A DNA stretch of 64,000 nt from Shimia gijangensis (lineage in GTDB: Bacteria > Pseudomonadota > Alphaproteobacteria > Rhodobacterales > Rhodobacteraceae): positions 62,001-126,000 of the forward strand of contig NZ_FQZQ01000002.1 in the NCBI RefSeq assembly GCF_900142085.1. Reading direction: 5' to 3'. A program made the translations under genes and the position numbers. The notes under the pieces were generated by a model. The model made no database searches, was not told where the DNA came from, and saw only the letters and a list, made by a program, of their open reading frames with translations. Numbering within the stretch: the stretch's first letter is position 1; each line of letters begins with the position of its first letter. Shown here piece by piece: positions 1 through 8,339 of this stretch.

Positions 1-450
1 GTCGGCTGTGGCCTGACGGCGAACCCCGTTCAGGTCAATCAGATTGGGGGTGCCATAGGCGGGGCCAAAGATCATGTTTCGGCCGCCCACTTTGACCGAA
101 CGATCCGGGTTGTGCGCATGATAATCAAATTCTGACGGCACTGTAGCGATTAGCTTGCGGATCAACTCGCGCGGAATGCGTACCCGATGGCCGTCGACAT
201 CCGCACCGGCATCTGCCCAGATTTTGGCTGAGATGTCGTCGCGAAACTCAACACCAATTGTTTCCAAAATCCCCATGGCGTGATCGTCAATTGCCTCCAG
301 CCCGTCTTGCTTAAGGATTTCATAAGTCGGGATATTTCTGATCGCATTTGGCAAATAAACAACCGGCCCCCGAAGGCGGGATTCACGTCGGGCAGCAGCG
401 CCGCCACTCCTTCCGGAACGCTTGCTGCGGGGTTTAACTGGGTCTGCCAT
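1..450 (-). CDS. MttB-family methyltransferase, N-terminal part (cut by window edge)
   Basis: The minus-strand frame from ATG at 450 is open to the window edge (150 codons). It has a basic, Ser/Gly-rich N-terminus, then IPTYEILKQDGLEAIDDHAMGI and FRDDISAKIWADAGADVDG, then IPRELI and the FDYHAHNP and FGPAYGTPNL blocks, as in the trimethylamine methyltransferase (MttB) superfamily. A GGGAGA ribosome binding site lies six bases before the ATG. Non-pyrrolysine members move methyl groups from quaternary amines such as glycine betaine to a corrinoid protein or another acceptor. The region where pyrrolysine would sit lies outside the window, so that point cannot be judged. The substrate is not deducible. 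A second member of the family is at 51926-53479. Confidence 0.8.
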   Translation of the reverse strand, partial: MADPVKPRSKRSGRSGGAAARRESRLRGPVVYLPNAIRNIPTYEILKQDGLEAIDDHAMGILETIGVEFRDDISAKIWADAGADVDGHRVRIPRELIRKLIATVPSEFDYHAHNPDRSVKVGGRNMIFGPAYGTPNLIDLNGVRRQATAD

Positions 451-523
451 ATGATTTCTCCCTATGGTGCCATCCTTTCTGGTTACGGGTCTGGCCACAA
501 CGTCACTAATACTTGCGGCTTAG

Positions 524-540
524 CGTAACGTGAAGTTACG
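524..540. promoter_or_regulatory. Inverted repeat between divergent mttB and asmA genes
   Basis: CGTAAC, five bases, GTTACG: a perfect 6-bp inverted repeat in the 180-bp divergent intergenic region, about 75 bp upstream of the mttB start. It could be a regulator site for the methyltransferase gene. This is inference from position and symmetry only. Confidence 0.3.
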
Positions 541-630
541 AGCGACGGGAGCAGGTTAGTCCCGGCTTGGATTTGGGGGCACCGTGGGTTCGACATTGCT
601 CTTACACAAGGAGAATGGCATCCTTGTCTC

Positions 631-3333
631 ATGAGTATTTTGAAAAAGCTGATTTTTTGGGTGGCTGGCCTTCTGGCGGCTGCGTTCTGTGTGGCGTGGC
701 TATTACTTTCGTCTTCGGTTTTGGCCGGACCACGCGCCACCCTGACAGAGTGGTTGATCAGCCGTGAAACCGGTCAGACAATCGAAATCAACGGTGGTGT
801 TTCTATCGATCTGGGGTCGATTGTGCGCGTGTCCGCAAAAGGTCTGAGAGTGCCCGGCAAAATGGGTGTGGACGATGATCTGGCCAATGTCACATCTCTG
901 GATTTCGATGTCGCGTTGAGCGAATTAGTCATGGGTGATCTACAGCTAAGCCAGGTTGTGTTGGATGGTGCTGATATCATGCTTTCGGTCGACAAAGACG
1001 GAACTCCGTCCTGGCCAATTGCCCAACAACCTCAGGACATGGCGGAGAAATACAAGCAAACTGGCGCACTAAATCCCGGCGCTGCCCTATCCAACATTCT
1101 TTCAGATCATAGACTTCAGATGTTCAACTCGGGCATCAGTTTCCGTGATGCAAAGTCTGGATTTGAATTTGATTTACGTTTGACGGACCTTGGCCTTAGC
1201 AGGCAATCGGCGTCAGCACCGATTGATCTGAAAGCAACTGGCATGCTGAACGGTCAGGCTCTTGATCTGAGCGGGGAATTTTCGCCAAACGCACCTTTCA
1301 AAGGCCAGCTGTCTTTTGAAAGTATCCAGATTGATGCCACAGGAACTCCGGATCAGCAGGGGTACGAGGCCGGTTTCCGAACAGCAATAAACGCATCGAT
1401 CGATGACTTGCAGCAGTTGCAAAAAATCCTGCTGCTCGATGATGTTCTGGAAGGTACGGCGCATGCCAATGCGGAAATTGTCTATGAAGACGGGAAGCTG
1501 TTCGTTGGCAATGCCGATGCGCTGATATCTCTGATCGGCGGACAAAGCGTTGTTCTGGCACGCACTTTGGGCCCATCAGGCGGTCCGGGCGATGCTACTT
1601 TGGACACGACAATACGGCTTTTCCCAGAAGACAATGAGCCACCCGCAACAACCGTACGTCGGGACTTGAAGTTGGTCAGCATCTATATGCAGCTTGCTAA
1701 TCGCATTGATGATGTTCCTTTGCGAAAAATGGTCATCGCAACAAATGGGATGGTGATCGACACCGCTGGGGTTGGCCCCCCACCCATCACAGTTTCGGAT
1801 GTTTCACGCAGTCAGGATGGATTGCTTCGCCTTGGGGATGTGGTGTTTCGGATCGGCCCAACGGATGCACCCTTTTTGGTCCTGCAAGGGGCCGTCAATG
1901 ACGCGCTTCAGATGGCTCAGGTTGATGTTGAAGGGGACTTAACCTTACCTCTGGCCAGCTTGCTGTCTCCTGAAATATTTCAGGAGTCAGGCGTGCTTGG
2001 GCAGGTTTCCGGGGGGTTTCGGCTGACTGGCAGCAGAGACATGCTTGTTCTTTCGGATTTGAAAGGTGATTCAGGTGATGCCGATCTTTGGCATTTCGAT
2101 GTCAGTGGGTCAGTTGGCGACATACTCACATTGAATGATATCAATGTTCAGGTGACAGCCAGAGTACCTTCGGGGTCTGACTTACTGACCGCTTTGGAAC
2201 TCGAACCGATTGATACCGGGGCTGTGAAAATTGACGCCAGCCTTGTCAGTCAGGAAGCCGACTGGGACGCGTTGGCAACTGTTGCAGTTTCTGACTCGGA
2301 ATTGATTTTTGATGTGTCACTGGATGCCGCAATCCCCAATCCGATCGTGCGGGGCAGCGTGACAAGTGACCTGATCCAAGTGAACCATATCCGCGATATC
2401 GTGGCCGCGGTACTTCAGATTGGTCGGCTAGGTGATATTGAAAGCCAGTCGAAACAAGCCGCCGATGCGGACGGCAACGAAGATCAAGCGGGGCCGGTGA
2501 CCTCGGGCAGTGGGCCGTTTCGCGACGTGACTTTGCAGCCTCTGGGGCGGGCCATCTTGTTGTCGGGGATGGACTTGGCCATCGGAATTGATCTGAAGAA
2601 AATCGAAGGCGACAAAGGCTCGACCAGCCTTAAAAGCGATCTTTTGCTGGATGGCAGCAAAGCCCAGCTGGGGCCAGTGGAATTTGCCTATGGCGGAGGC
2701 CAGTTTAACCTGACAGGCAAAGTGGATCTTAAGGAAAATCCGGAGATATTACAGATCGCAGGGTCGACGGGTGGCTGGGATTTGGGAAAAATCATGCAGT
2801 CGTTGAAATTCAAAAAAGGTGTCAGTGGAATTCTAAACGCCAACCTTGAACTGTCGGGGGATCATGCGTCGGTACAAGATTTCATGAAAACCGCGCAAGG
2901 TTGGGCGACGGTATCGATGCGCAAAGGTAGTATCGAAACGCAACTATTGGATATCGCCGGGCTTGGCGTTCTGCCTTGGTTGTTTTCCAAGGGCAAAGGC
3001 GACCGGGCGCCAATCGTTTGTTTGCGCGCCCCTATGCATGTTTCCAATGGCAGGGTGTCCTCAAAGGAGATTGTGGTTGAAACCGACATGGTTCAGATCG
3101 TCGTTTACGGTGACGTCAATCTCGGTAAGAAAACGTTGGATATCCATGGTCAGCCCCGCCGTATTGGCAAGCCTCTGTCGCGTAGCCCATGGCCGTTTTC
3201 TGTTTCAGGCGCGCTGGCTGATCCGAAAGTCAAAGTCAAAGACGGTCCACGCAGAGTCAAACGCAAGGACGGGGCCTCGACCATGCCCGCGCAGCGCAAG
3301 CTGTGCATCGCTGATATTTTGCAGTTGAAATAG
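631..3333 (+). CDS. AsmA family protein
   Basis: A 900-residue protein with one N-terminal membrane segment (residues about 5-30, KLIFWVAGLLAAAF) followed by a long periplasmic region rich in beta strands. The early motif EINGGVSIDLG and the C-terminal block around FNLTGKVDL, GVSGILNANLELSG and GWATVSMRKG are typical of AsmA/DUF3971-like proteins. Members of this family bridge the periplasm and are linked to outer-membrane assembly and lipid transport. ATG 631 is the only plausible start in frame, but no good ribosome binding site lies close to it. The gene stands alone; the next gene is convergent. Confidence 0.85.
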   Translation: MSILKKLIFWVAGLLAAAFCVAWLLLSSSVLAGPRATLTEWLISRETGQTIEINGGVSIDLGSIVRVSAKGLRVPGKMGVDDDLANVTSLDFDVALSELVMGDLQLSQVVLDGADIMLSVDKDGTPSWPIAQQPQDMAEKYKQTGALNPGAALSNILSDHRLQMFNSGISFRDAKSGFEFDLRLTDLGLSRQSASAPIDLKATGMLNGQALDLSGEFSPNAPFKGQLSFESIQIDATGTPDQQGYEAGFRTAINASIDDLQQLQKILLLDDVLEGTAHANAEIVYEDGKLFVGNADALISLIGGQSVVLARTLGPSGGPGDATLDTTIRLFPEDNEPPATTVRRDLKLVSIYMQLANRIDDVPLRKMVIATNGMVIDTAGVGPPPITVSDVSRSQDGLLRLGDVVFRIGPTDAPFLVLQGAVNDALQMAQVDVEGDLTLPLASLLSPEIFQESGVLGQVSGGFRLTGSRDMLVLSDLKGDSGDADLWHFDVSGSVGDILTLNDINVQVTARVPSGSDLLTALELEPIDTGAVKIDASLVSQEADWDALATVAVSDSELIFDVSLDAAIPNPIVRGSVTSDLIQVNHIRDIVAAVLQIGRLGDIESQSKQAADADGNEDQAGPVTSGSGPFRDVTLQPLGRAILLSGMDLAIGIDLKKIEGDKGSTSLKSDLLLDGSKAQLGPVEFAYGGGQFNLTGKVDLKENPEILQIAGSTGGWDLGKIMQSLKFKKGVSGILNANLELSGDHASVQDFMKTAQGWATVSMRKGSIETQLLDIAGLGVLPWLFSKGKGDRAPIVCLRAPMHVSNGRVSSKEIVVETDMVQIVVYGDVNLGKKTLDIHGQPRRIGKPLSRSPWPFSVSGALADPKVKVKDGPRRVKRKDGASTMPAQRKLCIADILQLK

Positions 3334-3401
3334 GGCCCAATAGCCATCGGCGACCATCTGGCCCGCAACTCTACGGCAAAGCCAGATGACCGCATTGCCG
3401 G

Positions 3402-4634
3402 CTAGGATTTGACAATGCCTTCTGCGACCCACGCATCAAAGGTTGCAAGAACCCTGTCACAAAACTCGGCGTCGTTGATGTGACAGTCTAGGGGGATGTA
3501 ATTCACATTGTCCGGCATCCGGCGTTCAATTTCGTCGACAAAGGCCGCAAGACCGTCGGCGTCGTGCAGGTCAGCATTGGGGCGATCCCACTCATTGCAC
3601 CCGCCCTTCGGCATAATGAACACTGTAGGACCTTCGGCCTGGCTCAGCTTATCCGCATGTGCACGGGCAACCTCGCGTCGTTCGTCGGCATCCAAAACAA
3701 CAGCTTTCAACAGGCGGTTATGGTCGTGGGTGGGTTTGCCAGCCATGCGCTGTGGCAAGGGCTTCCAACCGACCAAATCGACCAAGTCATAGCAGGCAGG
3801 TGCCACGATTTGGGGCGTCGCAGTGGCGCCCGCGTTAGTCAGGCGATCTGCCCCGGCTGAGAGGCCCCCCATCAGATGGTTGCCGACCTCTTGCGTAGCG
3901 AAATCCATCACGCAGGCAAAGGCCCCTTCGGCGGCCAGAGATTCAAACGCCCGCCCGCCCATGCCGGTGGCGTGGAACACGGCAACTTCAAAGCCGCGTT
4001 CTTCCAGTGCGGGTTTCAGAGTGACCATGTAGTGCAGGATGGTTTTACCAAAAGAGGTCATACCGATCAGTGGCTTGTCACCCGCAGGCCTTTCAACAGC
4101 ACGGGCGGCCCCCAGAACGGCGCCAGCCGCTTGGCTGAGAGAGGATTTGCAGACCGAGTTCAGGCCATAGAGCCCGCCCGCCCAGAGGATCATCTGGATA
4201 TCTGCCGCCAGTCGCTCGGGGGGCAGAAGATGTGAGAAGCTGACAGTCGAGGCCACATATTTTGGCACGCCCAGCGGCAGCGCCTGACAGATGTCCAGCG
4301 CCACGTCGGTGCCCATCGTGCCGCCAAGAACCACGACTCCGTCCACTTTGCCCTCTCTGTGCAAACGCAAGGCCAGCAGCGCACCACCACGGGCCATGAT
4401 CTGCATGGCGTGGTTTTCGTCGCCTGAGTCGATGGCCTCCTGAATGGAAGAGCCGCCCTCTTCGGCGACGGCGTGTTTGGAGTAATCTGTCGGCTCGGAC
4501 GGGTCGCCCAGCACGCTGATATCCATCGACAAGACATTGCCGCCCTGGCCCTGGATGCAGTCACACATGTAGTTCAGTTCGTCGTCTTTGGTGTCATAGG
4601 TTCCGACAACGAGGATGGTTTTGTCCTGGGTCAT
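3402..4634 (-). CDS. Tm-1-like ATP-binding domain protein (UPF0261)
   Basis: A 410-residue protein starting ILVVGTYDTKDDELNYM, with the internal block GGTMGTDVALDICQALPLG, as in the Tm-1-like/UPF0261 family. In plants the Tm-1 protein binds ATP and a viral replicase. In bacteria the role is unsettled, although these genes often sit in catabolic operons beside phosphoenolpyruvate-hydrolase-like domains. The start ATG overlaps the TGA of the upstream kinase gene by four bases, with a GGAG site seven bases before it. It is the last gene of the seven-gene operon that starts at 11372, so a role in the same catabolic route is likely but unproved. Confidence 0.85.
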   Translation of the reverse strand: MTQDKTILVVGTYDTKDDELNYMCDCIQGQGGNVLSMDISVLGDPSEPTDYSKHAVAEEGGSSIQEAIDSGDENHAMQIMARGGALLALRLHREGKVDGVVVLGGTMGTDVALDICQALPLGVPKYVASTVSFSHLLPPERLAADIQMILWAGGLYGLNSVCKSSLSQAAGAVLGAARAVERPAGDKPLIGMTSFGKTILHYMVTLKPALEERGFEVAVFHATGMGGRAFESLAAEGAFACVMDFATQEVGNHLMGGLSAGADRLTNAGATATPQIVAPACYDLVDLVGWKPLPQRMAGKPTHDHNRLLKAVVLDADERREVARAHADKLSQAEGPTVFIMPKGGCNEWDRPNADLHDADGLAAFVDEIERRMPDNVNYIPLDCHINDAEFCDRVLATFDAWVAEGIVKS

Positions 4635-5563
4635 GAGGGACTCCGTTCGAGATAGGATTGGGCAAGCCGCGTGGCGTGGGCAATCATGCGTTTTGATCTG
4701 ACGTCGCCACCGGGTTCCTTGCGGCGTGGGATGATCCAGCCGACGTAAGTCAGGGCTCGTAGCAGCAGGGCGAGGTCAAGTTCGGGTGCGTCAATACGGC
4801 GACGTGCGGCATAGCCGTCGGTGAGTGCTGCGCAAAGGTCGGCGAAGTCAGGACGCTCGCTATAGCGCAGCAGGAAGGTTGCGAGTTCAAAGGCGCGGTA
4901 GCCTGTGACGCTGTCGTCAAAGTCCAGCAGGCCCAGACGATCGCCATCGACCAGCAGATTTTCGGCCAGCATGTCGGCATGGATCAGGCCGGTGTCATGG
5001 TCGAGGAGGGCACTGTCACGCCGGGCAGCAGCGCGGGCCTGTTGTAGCAGTGCGACCTGATCCGACGTGAGGTCGGGGTGCTCCCAAAACGGTCCCCAGA
5101 GGGGAGTGTCGCCGACAAGTGCATCCATGGCCCAGTCGGGGCGAGTGAAGGTGGCGGGGCGCTGCCAGAGGTCGGTGATCTGGTGTAGGCGGGCCATTTC
5201 CTGTCCAACCTGACGCGCAAGCTGCTGGGGATCCCCCGTGATCTCGGAGCCTTCGCCGATTGGAACGCCAGAGAGCCACGGCAATACGCTGACGTATGTT
5301 TCACCAATTTGGCGCAGGAGGGCTCCTGTCCTGTCAGGCTGGGGGCGTGGGACGGTCAGGCCCTGATCCGCGAGGTGTTGGCACCAGTGCAGTTCCGACA
5401 GCAACTCATCTTCGGTGCGATAGCCGGGGCGGTGAAAGCGCAGGGCGCAGGTCGCGCCGTTGTGATCCACGCGGTAAACGTGGTTTTCGCGCTGGGCCGC
5501 CAGGATCGTGATTGCGCCCTCCATGTCCCAGAAAGCCAGAGCCTTTTGCACGTGCGCGTTCAT
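4631..5563 (-). CDS. APH-family phosphotransferase, possibly hydroxylysine/amino-alcohol kinase
   Basis: About 310 residues with the aminoglycoside phosphotransferase fold. The catalytic loop HADMLAEN is at residues 195-202 and the metal-binding DFDD at 214-217. The family phosphorylates hydroxyl groups of small molecules; in animals the hydroxylysine kinase (AGPHD1/HYKK) belongs here. The next upstream gene encodes a phospho-lyase-like class III PLP enzyme, and this pairing mirrors hydroxylysine kinase plus phosphohydroxylysine phospho-lyase. I infer that it phosphorylates an amino alcohol for that enzyme. The start is ATG 5563 in a TGATG overlap; a GTG at 5566 is an alternative. A homoserine-kinase-like role cannot be excluded. 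Confidence 0.8.
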   Translation of the reverse strand: MNAHVQKALAFWDMEGAITILAAQRENHVYRVDHNGATCALRFHRPGYRTEDELLSELHWCQHLADQGLTVPRPQPDRTGALLRQIGETYVSVLPWLSGVPIGEGSEITGDPQQLARQVGQEMARLHQITDLWQRPATFTRPDWAMDALVGDTPLWGPFWEHPDLTSDQVALLQQARAAARRDSALLDHDTGLIHADMLAENLLVDGDRLGLLDFDDSVTGYRAFELATFLLRYSERPDFADLCAALTDGYAARRRIDAPELDLALLLRALTYVGWIIPRRKEPGGDVRSKRMIAHATRLAQSYLERSPS

Positions 5564-6855
5564 CACGGTTCCAACGGTGTTTCGCTTAGTGCCTCATTCA
5601 ATCTTTCCAGCATGTGGTCGGCATTGGACTTGGAAAACGGCAGCGGCGGACGGATTTTCAGGGCGTTGTAGTGGATGCCAAGGAAGTTCAGCAGCACGCC
5701 CTTGTTGCGCATGGCGTTGGCGATGCGTTTGGTGAAATTCGTGGCAGGGTTTTTTGCGTCGGGGTCCAGCACCATCTCGGCACCAAAGAACAGGCCGGAG
5801 CCGCGGATGTCGCCGATACAGGCGTGGTGGCTAGCCAGTTGGCGCAGGCCTTCGCGGGCATAATTGCCAACCTCTGCGGCATTCTCCATCAGGTCTTCGT
5901 CCTGCACGACCTTTAGTGTGGCGAGGGCTGCGGCGGCGGACACAGGGTTGCCGCCAAAGGTATTGAAGTAGCGAAAGTTCTGGCGAAAGGCGGTCATCGT
6001 CTCGAGGCAGGTGACCACGCCGCCAACCGGGTGACCGTTGGCCATGGGTTTGCCCAAGGTGACCACGTCAGGCAGGAAGCCCGCCTTTTGATGGCCCCAG
6101 AAATGCGTGCCAAGGCGGCCAAAGCCGGGCTGAACTTCGTCCGCGATGATGATACCGCCCGCTTTGCGCACTGCGTCGATGGCGGATTGCAGCCAGCCTG
6201 CGGGCAGGTCCGGGAAGCCTTCGTTGGCGAAATAGGGGCAGATGATGAGGGCCGAAAGCCCGTGGCCGCGTGCCGCCAGCTCTGCGATAGCGCGCTCAAC
6301 TTCAGCCGCAAAAGCGCGTGCGTGGGCGGCACCCGCTTCGCCACCAAGCGGGCGATAGCTGTCGGGGGCGGGCACATAAGCCACGTTGTCCCAGCGGTTG
6401 GGCGGTGGGTTGGTACAGCTCAGCTGCGACACGGCCATGGTGTTGCCGTGATAGGTGTGGTCGCTGGCGATGACGCCGGTGTTGCCAGTGACGGCTTGTG
6501 CCATGCGTAAGGCGATGTCGTTGGCCTCGGACCCGGTGCAAGTCATGATCGCGGTGTTCAGCGGATCGGCGAACGTGTCGGTCAGGGCCTCAACATAATC
6601 AAGGATGCCTGCGTGCAGATAGCGCGTATGGGTGTTGAGCGTGCCGGCCTGCTGACAGATCGCCTCGACCACTTTGGGATGGCAATGGCCGACGTGTGGC
6701 ACGTTGTTGTAGCAATCAAGGTATTTGCGCCCGTCCGCATCCCAGACCCAGACACCGTCGCCTTTGACGAGATGCACTGGGTCTTCGTAAAACGTGCTGA
6801 CGTTGGGCCCCAAAAGCTGGGCTCGCCGATCAATCAGGGTTTGGCTGTCTTGCAT
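5563..6855 (-). CDS. Class III PLP enzyme, phospho-lyase (ETNPPL/PHYKPL)-like
   Basis: About 430 residues. Blocks YLDCYNNVPHVGHCHP (residues 45-60), LNTHTRYLH (73-81), TGSEAND (107-113), the cofactor Asp in ADEV (239) and the Schiff-base Lys in TLGKPMANGHP (269) are visible. The NNVPHVGHCHP and GKPMANGHPVG wording is closer to ethanolamine-phosphate and 5-phosphohydroxylysine phospho-lyases than to ordinary omega-aminotransferases. Those enzymes release phosphate and ammonia and leave an aldehyde. The neighbours fit: a kinase downstream and an aldehyde dehydrogenase upstream. The start is ATG 6855 in a TGATG overlap with the dehydrogenase stop; the in-frame TTG at 6870 is less likely. An aminotransferase activity remains possible. 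Confidence 0.82.
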   Translation of the reverse strand: MQDSQTLIDRRAQLLGPNVSTFYEDPVHLVKGDGVWVWDADGRKYLDCYNNVPHVGHCHPKVVEAICQQAGTLNTHTRYLHAGILDYVEALTDTFADPLNTAIMTCTGSEANDIALRMAQAVTGNTGVIASDHTYHGNTMAVSQLSCTNPPPNRWDNVAYVPAPDSYRPLGGEAGAAHARAFAAEVERAIAELAARGHGLSALIICPYFANEGFPDLPAGWLQSAIDAVRKAGGIIIADEVQPGFGRLGTHFWGHQKAGFLPDVVTLGKPMANGHPVGGVVTCLETMTAFRQNFRYFNTFGGNPVSAAAALATLKVVQDEDLMENAAEVGNYAREGLRQLASHHACIGDIRGSGLFFGAEMVLDPDAKNPATNFTKRIANAMRNKGVLLNFLGIHYNALKIRPPLPFSKSNADHMLERLNEALSETPLEP

Positions 6856-8339
6856 CAAAGTTTGATCCAAGTGGTTTTGAGGTCGACGTATTTTTCCATC
6901 GCGTGCAGGGATTTGTCGTGGCCGTTGCCGGATTGTTTGACGCCACCTAACGGTACCGTATTGTCCGGCCCGCCATAGGTGTTCACATGCACAACGCCGG
7001 TGCGGATACCGCGGATCATCTTGTGCGCGCGGCTAAGGTTTGAAGTCCACACACCGCCCGCGAGGCCATAGATCGAGTTGTTGGCAAGCGCGATGGCCTC
7101 GTCATCTGACGAGAATGGAAGCACGCCGAGCACCGGGCCGAACACCTCTTCCTGTGCCAGCCGGTCGGTGGGTTTGACGTCGGTGACAATGGTGGGTTCC
7201 ATATAGTAGCCGCCGGTGTCTTCGAGGATGCGATTGCCACCCAGATAGATGGTGTTGCCATCGGCATGCGCGCTGTCGATGAAGCCAAGGTTGCCCTGTA
7301 GCTGGGTCAGCGAGTTCACCGCACCCACGTCATTGCCCAGATCCAGCGGATCGCCAACCTTAAGCGCGGCGGCGTATTTGGCGACCTGTGCGACGAAATC
7401 GTCGTGGATCGACGCTTCAATCAGAAGGCGTGAGCCCGACACGCAGACCTGGCCTGAATTGCGGAAGATGCCCATGGCCGAGACCTTGGCGGCCTCATCC
7501 AGATTGGGGGCGTCGGCAAAGATCAGATTGGGGGACTTGCCGCCAAGTTCGAGATAGCAGCGTTTCATGTTGGAACGGGCCGAGTATTCCAGCAGGCGGC
7601 GGCCTACGCCGCCAGAGCCAGTAAAGACCAGAATATCGACATCCATTGACAGCGCGATGGCCTCACCCACAACGGATCCTTGTCCGGTGACGACGTTCAG
7701 CACGCCGTCCGGCAGGCCAGCCTCAGAGGCCAGTTCAGCGAGTTTCAGCAAGGAAAGCGAGGCGGTTTCCGCAGGTTTCAGGATGACCGAATTGCCCATT
7801 GCTAGTGCGGGCGCCAGTTTCCATGAGCCGATCATCAGCGGGAAGTTCCAAGGCACGATGGCGCCCACGACGCCAACCGGTTCCTTGTGGATCATCCCAA
7901 GGAAGTTGGGGTCGGTCGGGGCAATCTCACCGTACACTTTATCCAGCGCTTCGGCGTAATAGCGGAAGGTACCAGCGGCGGATCCACTTTCGGCTTTGAT
8001 AGCCATGTTCAGCTCGGTGCCGTTGTCGCGCACGCCCAGAACTGCCAGTTCAAGGGCGTTTTTCTCGATCAGGTCGGCGAGCTTGTGAAGTACCTTTTTG
8101 CGTTCCGCAGGGGCCATACGACTCCACCGGCCATCGTCAAAAGCAGCGCGCGCCGAAGCTATCGCGCGATCCGCATCCGCAAGAGTGGCACGGGCAATGG
8201 TGGTTAGCGTTTGTCCGTCGATCGGGGATTGTACTTCAAGTGTTTCTCCCGAACCTTCCTGCCACGCTCCCTCAATAAATAATCCTTGCGGCGGGACATG
8301 TGCATTCCGAAGTTTGTTGACGCGTGCTTGGTCGACCAT
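6855..8339 (-). CDS. Aldehyde dehydrogenase (NAD(P)-dependent)
   Basis: A 494-residue ALDH-superfamily enzyme. It has the general-base Glu in LELGGKSP, the nucleophile Cys in NSGQVCVSGSRL, the Rossmann-site TGSGGVGR and the PWNFPL block. It oxidises an aldehyde to the acid. In this operon the likely substrate is the aldehyde made by the neighbouring phospho-lyase-like enzyme, which is inference. ATG 8339 is preceded by AAGGAGG at ideal spacing and gives the usual N-terminus (FIEGAWQEGSG). The first 136 bp overlap the 3' end of tctA in another frame. Confidence 0.92.
   Translation of the reverse strand: MVDQARVNKLRNAHVPPQGLFIEGAWQEGSGETLEVQSPIDGQTLTTIARATLADADRAIASARAAFDDGRWSRMAPAERKKVLHKLADLIEKNALELAVLGVRDNGTELNMAIKAESGSAAGTFRYYAEALDKVYGEIAPTDPNFLGMIHKEPVGVVGAIVPWNFPLMIGSWKLAPALAMGNSVILKPAETASLSLLKLAELASEAGLPDGVLNVVTGQGSVVGEAIALSMDVDILVFTGSGGVGRRLLEYSARSNMKRCYLELGGKSPNLIFADAPNLDEAAKVSAMGIFRNSGQVCVSGSRLLIEASIHDDFVAQVAKYAAALKVGDPLDLGNDVGAVNSLTQLQGNLGFIDSAHADGNTIYLGGNRILEDTGGYYMEPTIVTDVKPTDRLAQEEVFGPVLGVLPFSSDDEAIALANNSIYGLAGGVWTSNLSRAHKMIRGIRTGVVHVNTYGGPDNTVPLGGVKQSGNGHDKSLHAMEKYVDLKTTWIKL

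Noticed and set aside
3353-3393. Possible stem (CATCTGGC with GCCAGATG) between asmA and the Tm-1-like gene
   Set aside because: Loop is long and there is no T-run on either strand, so it does not qualify as a terminator.
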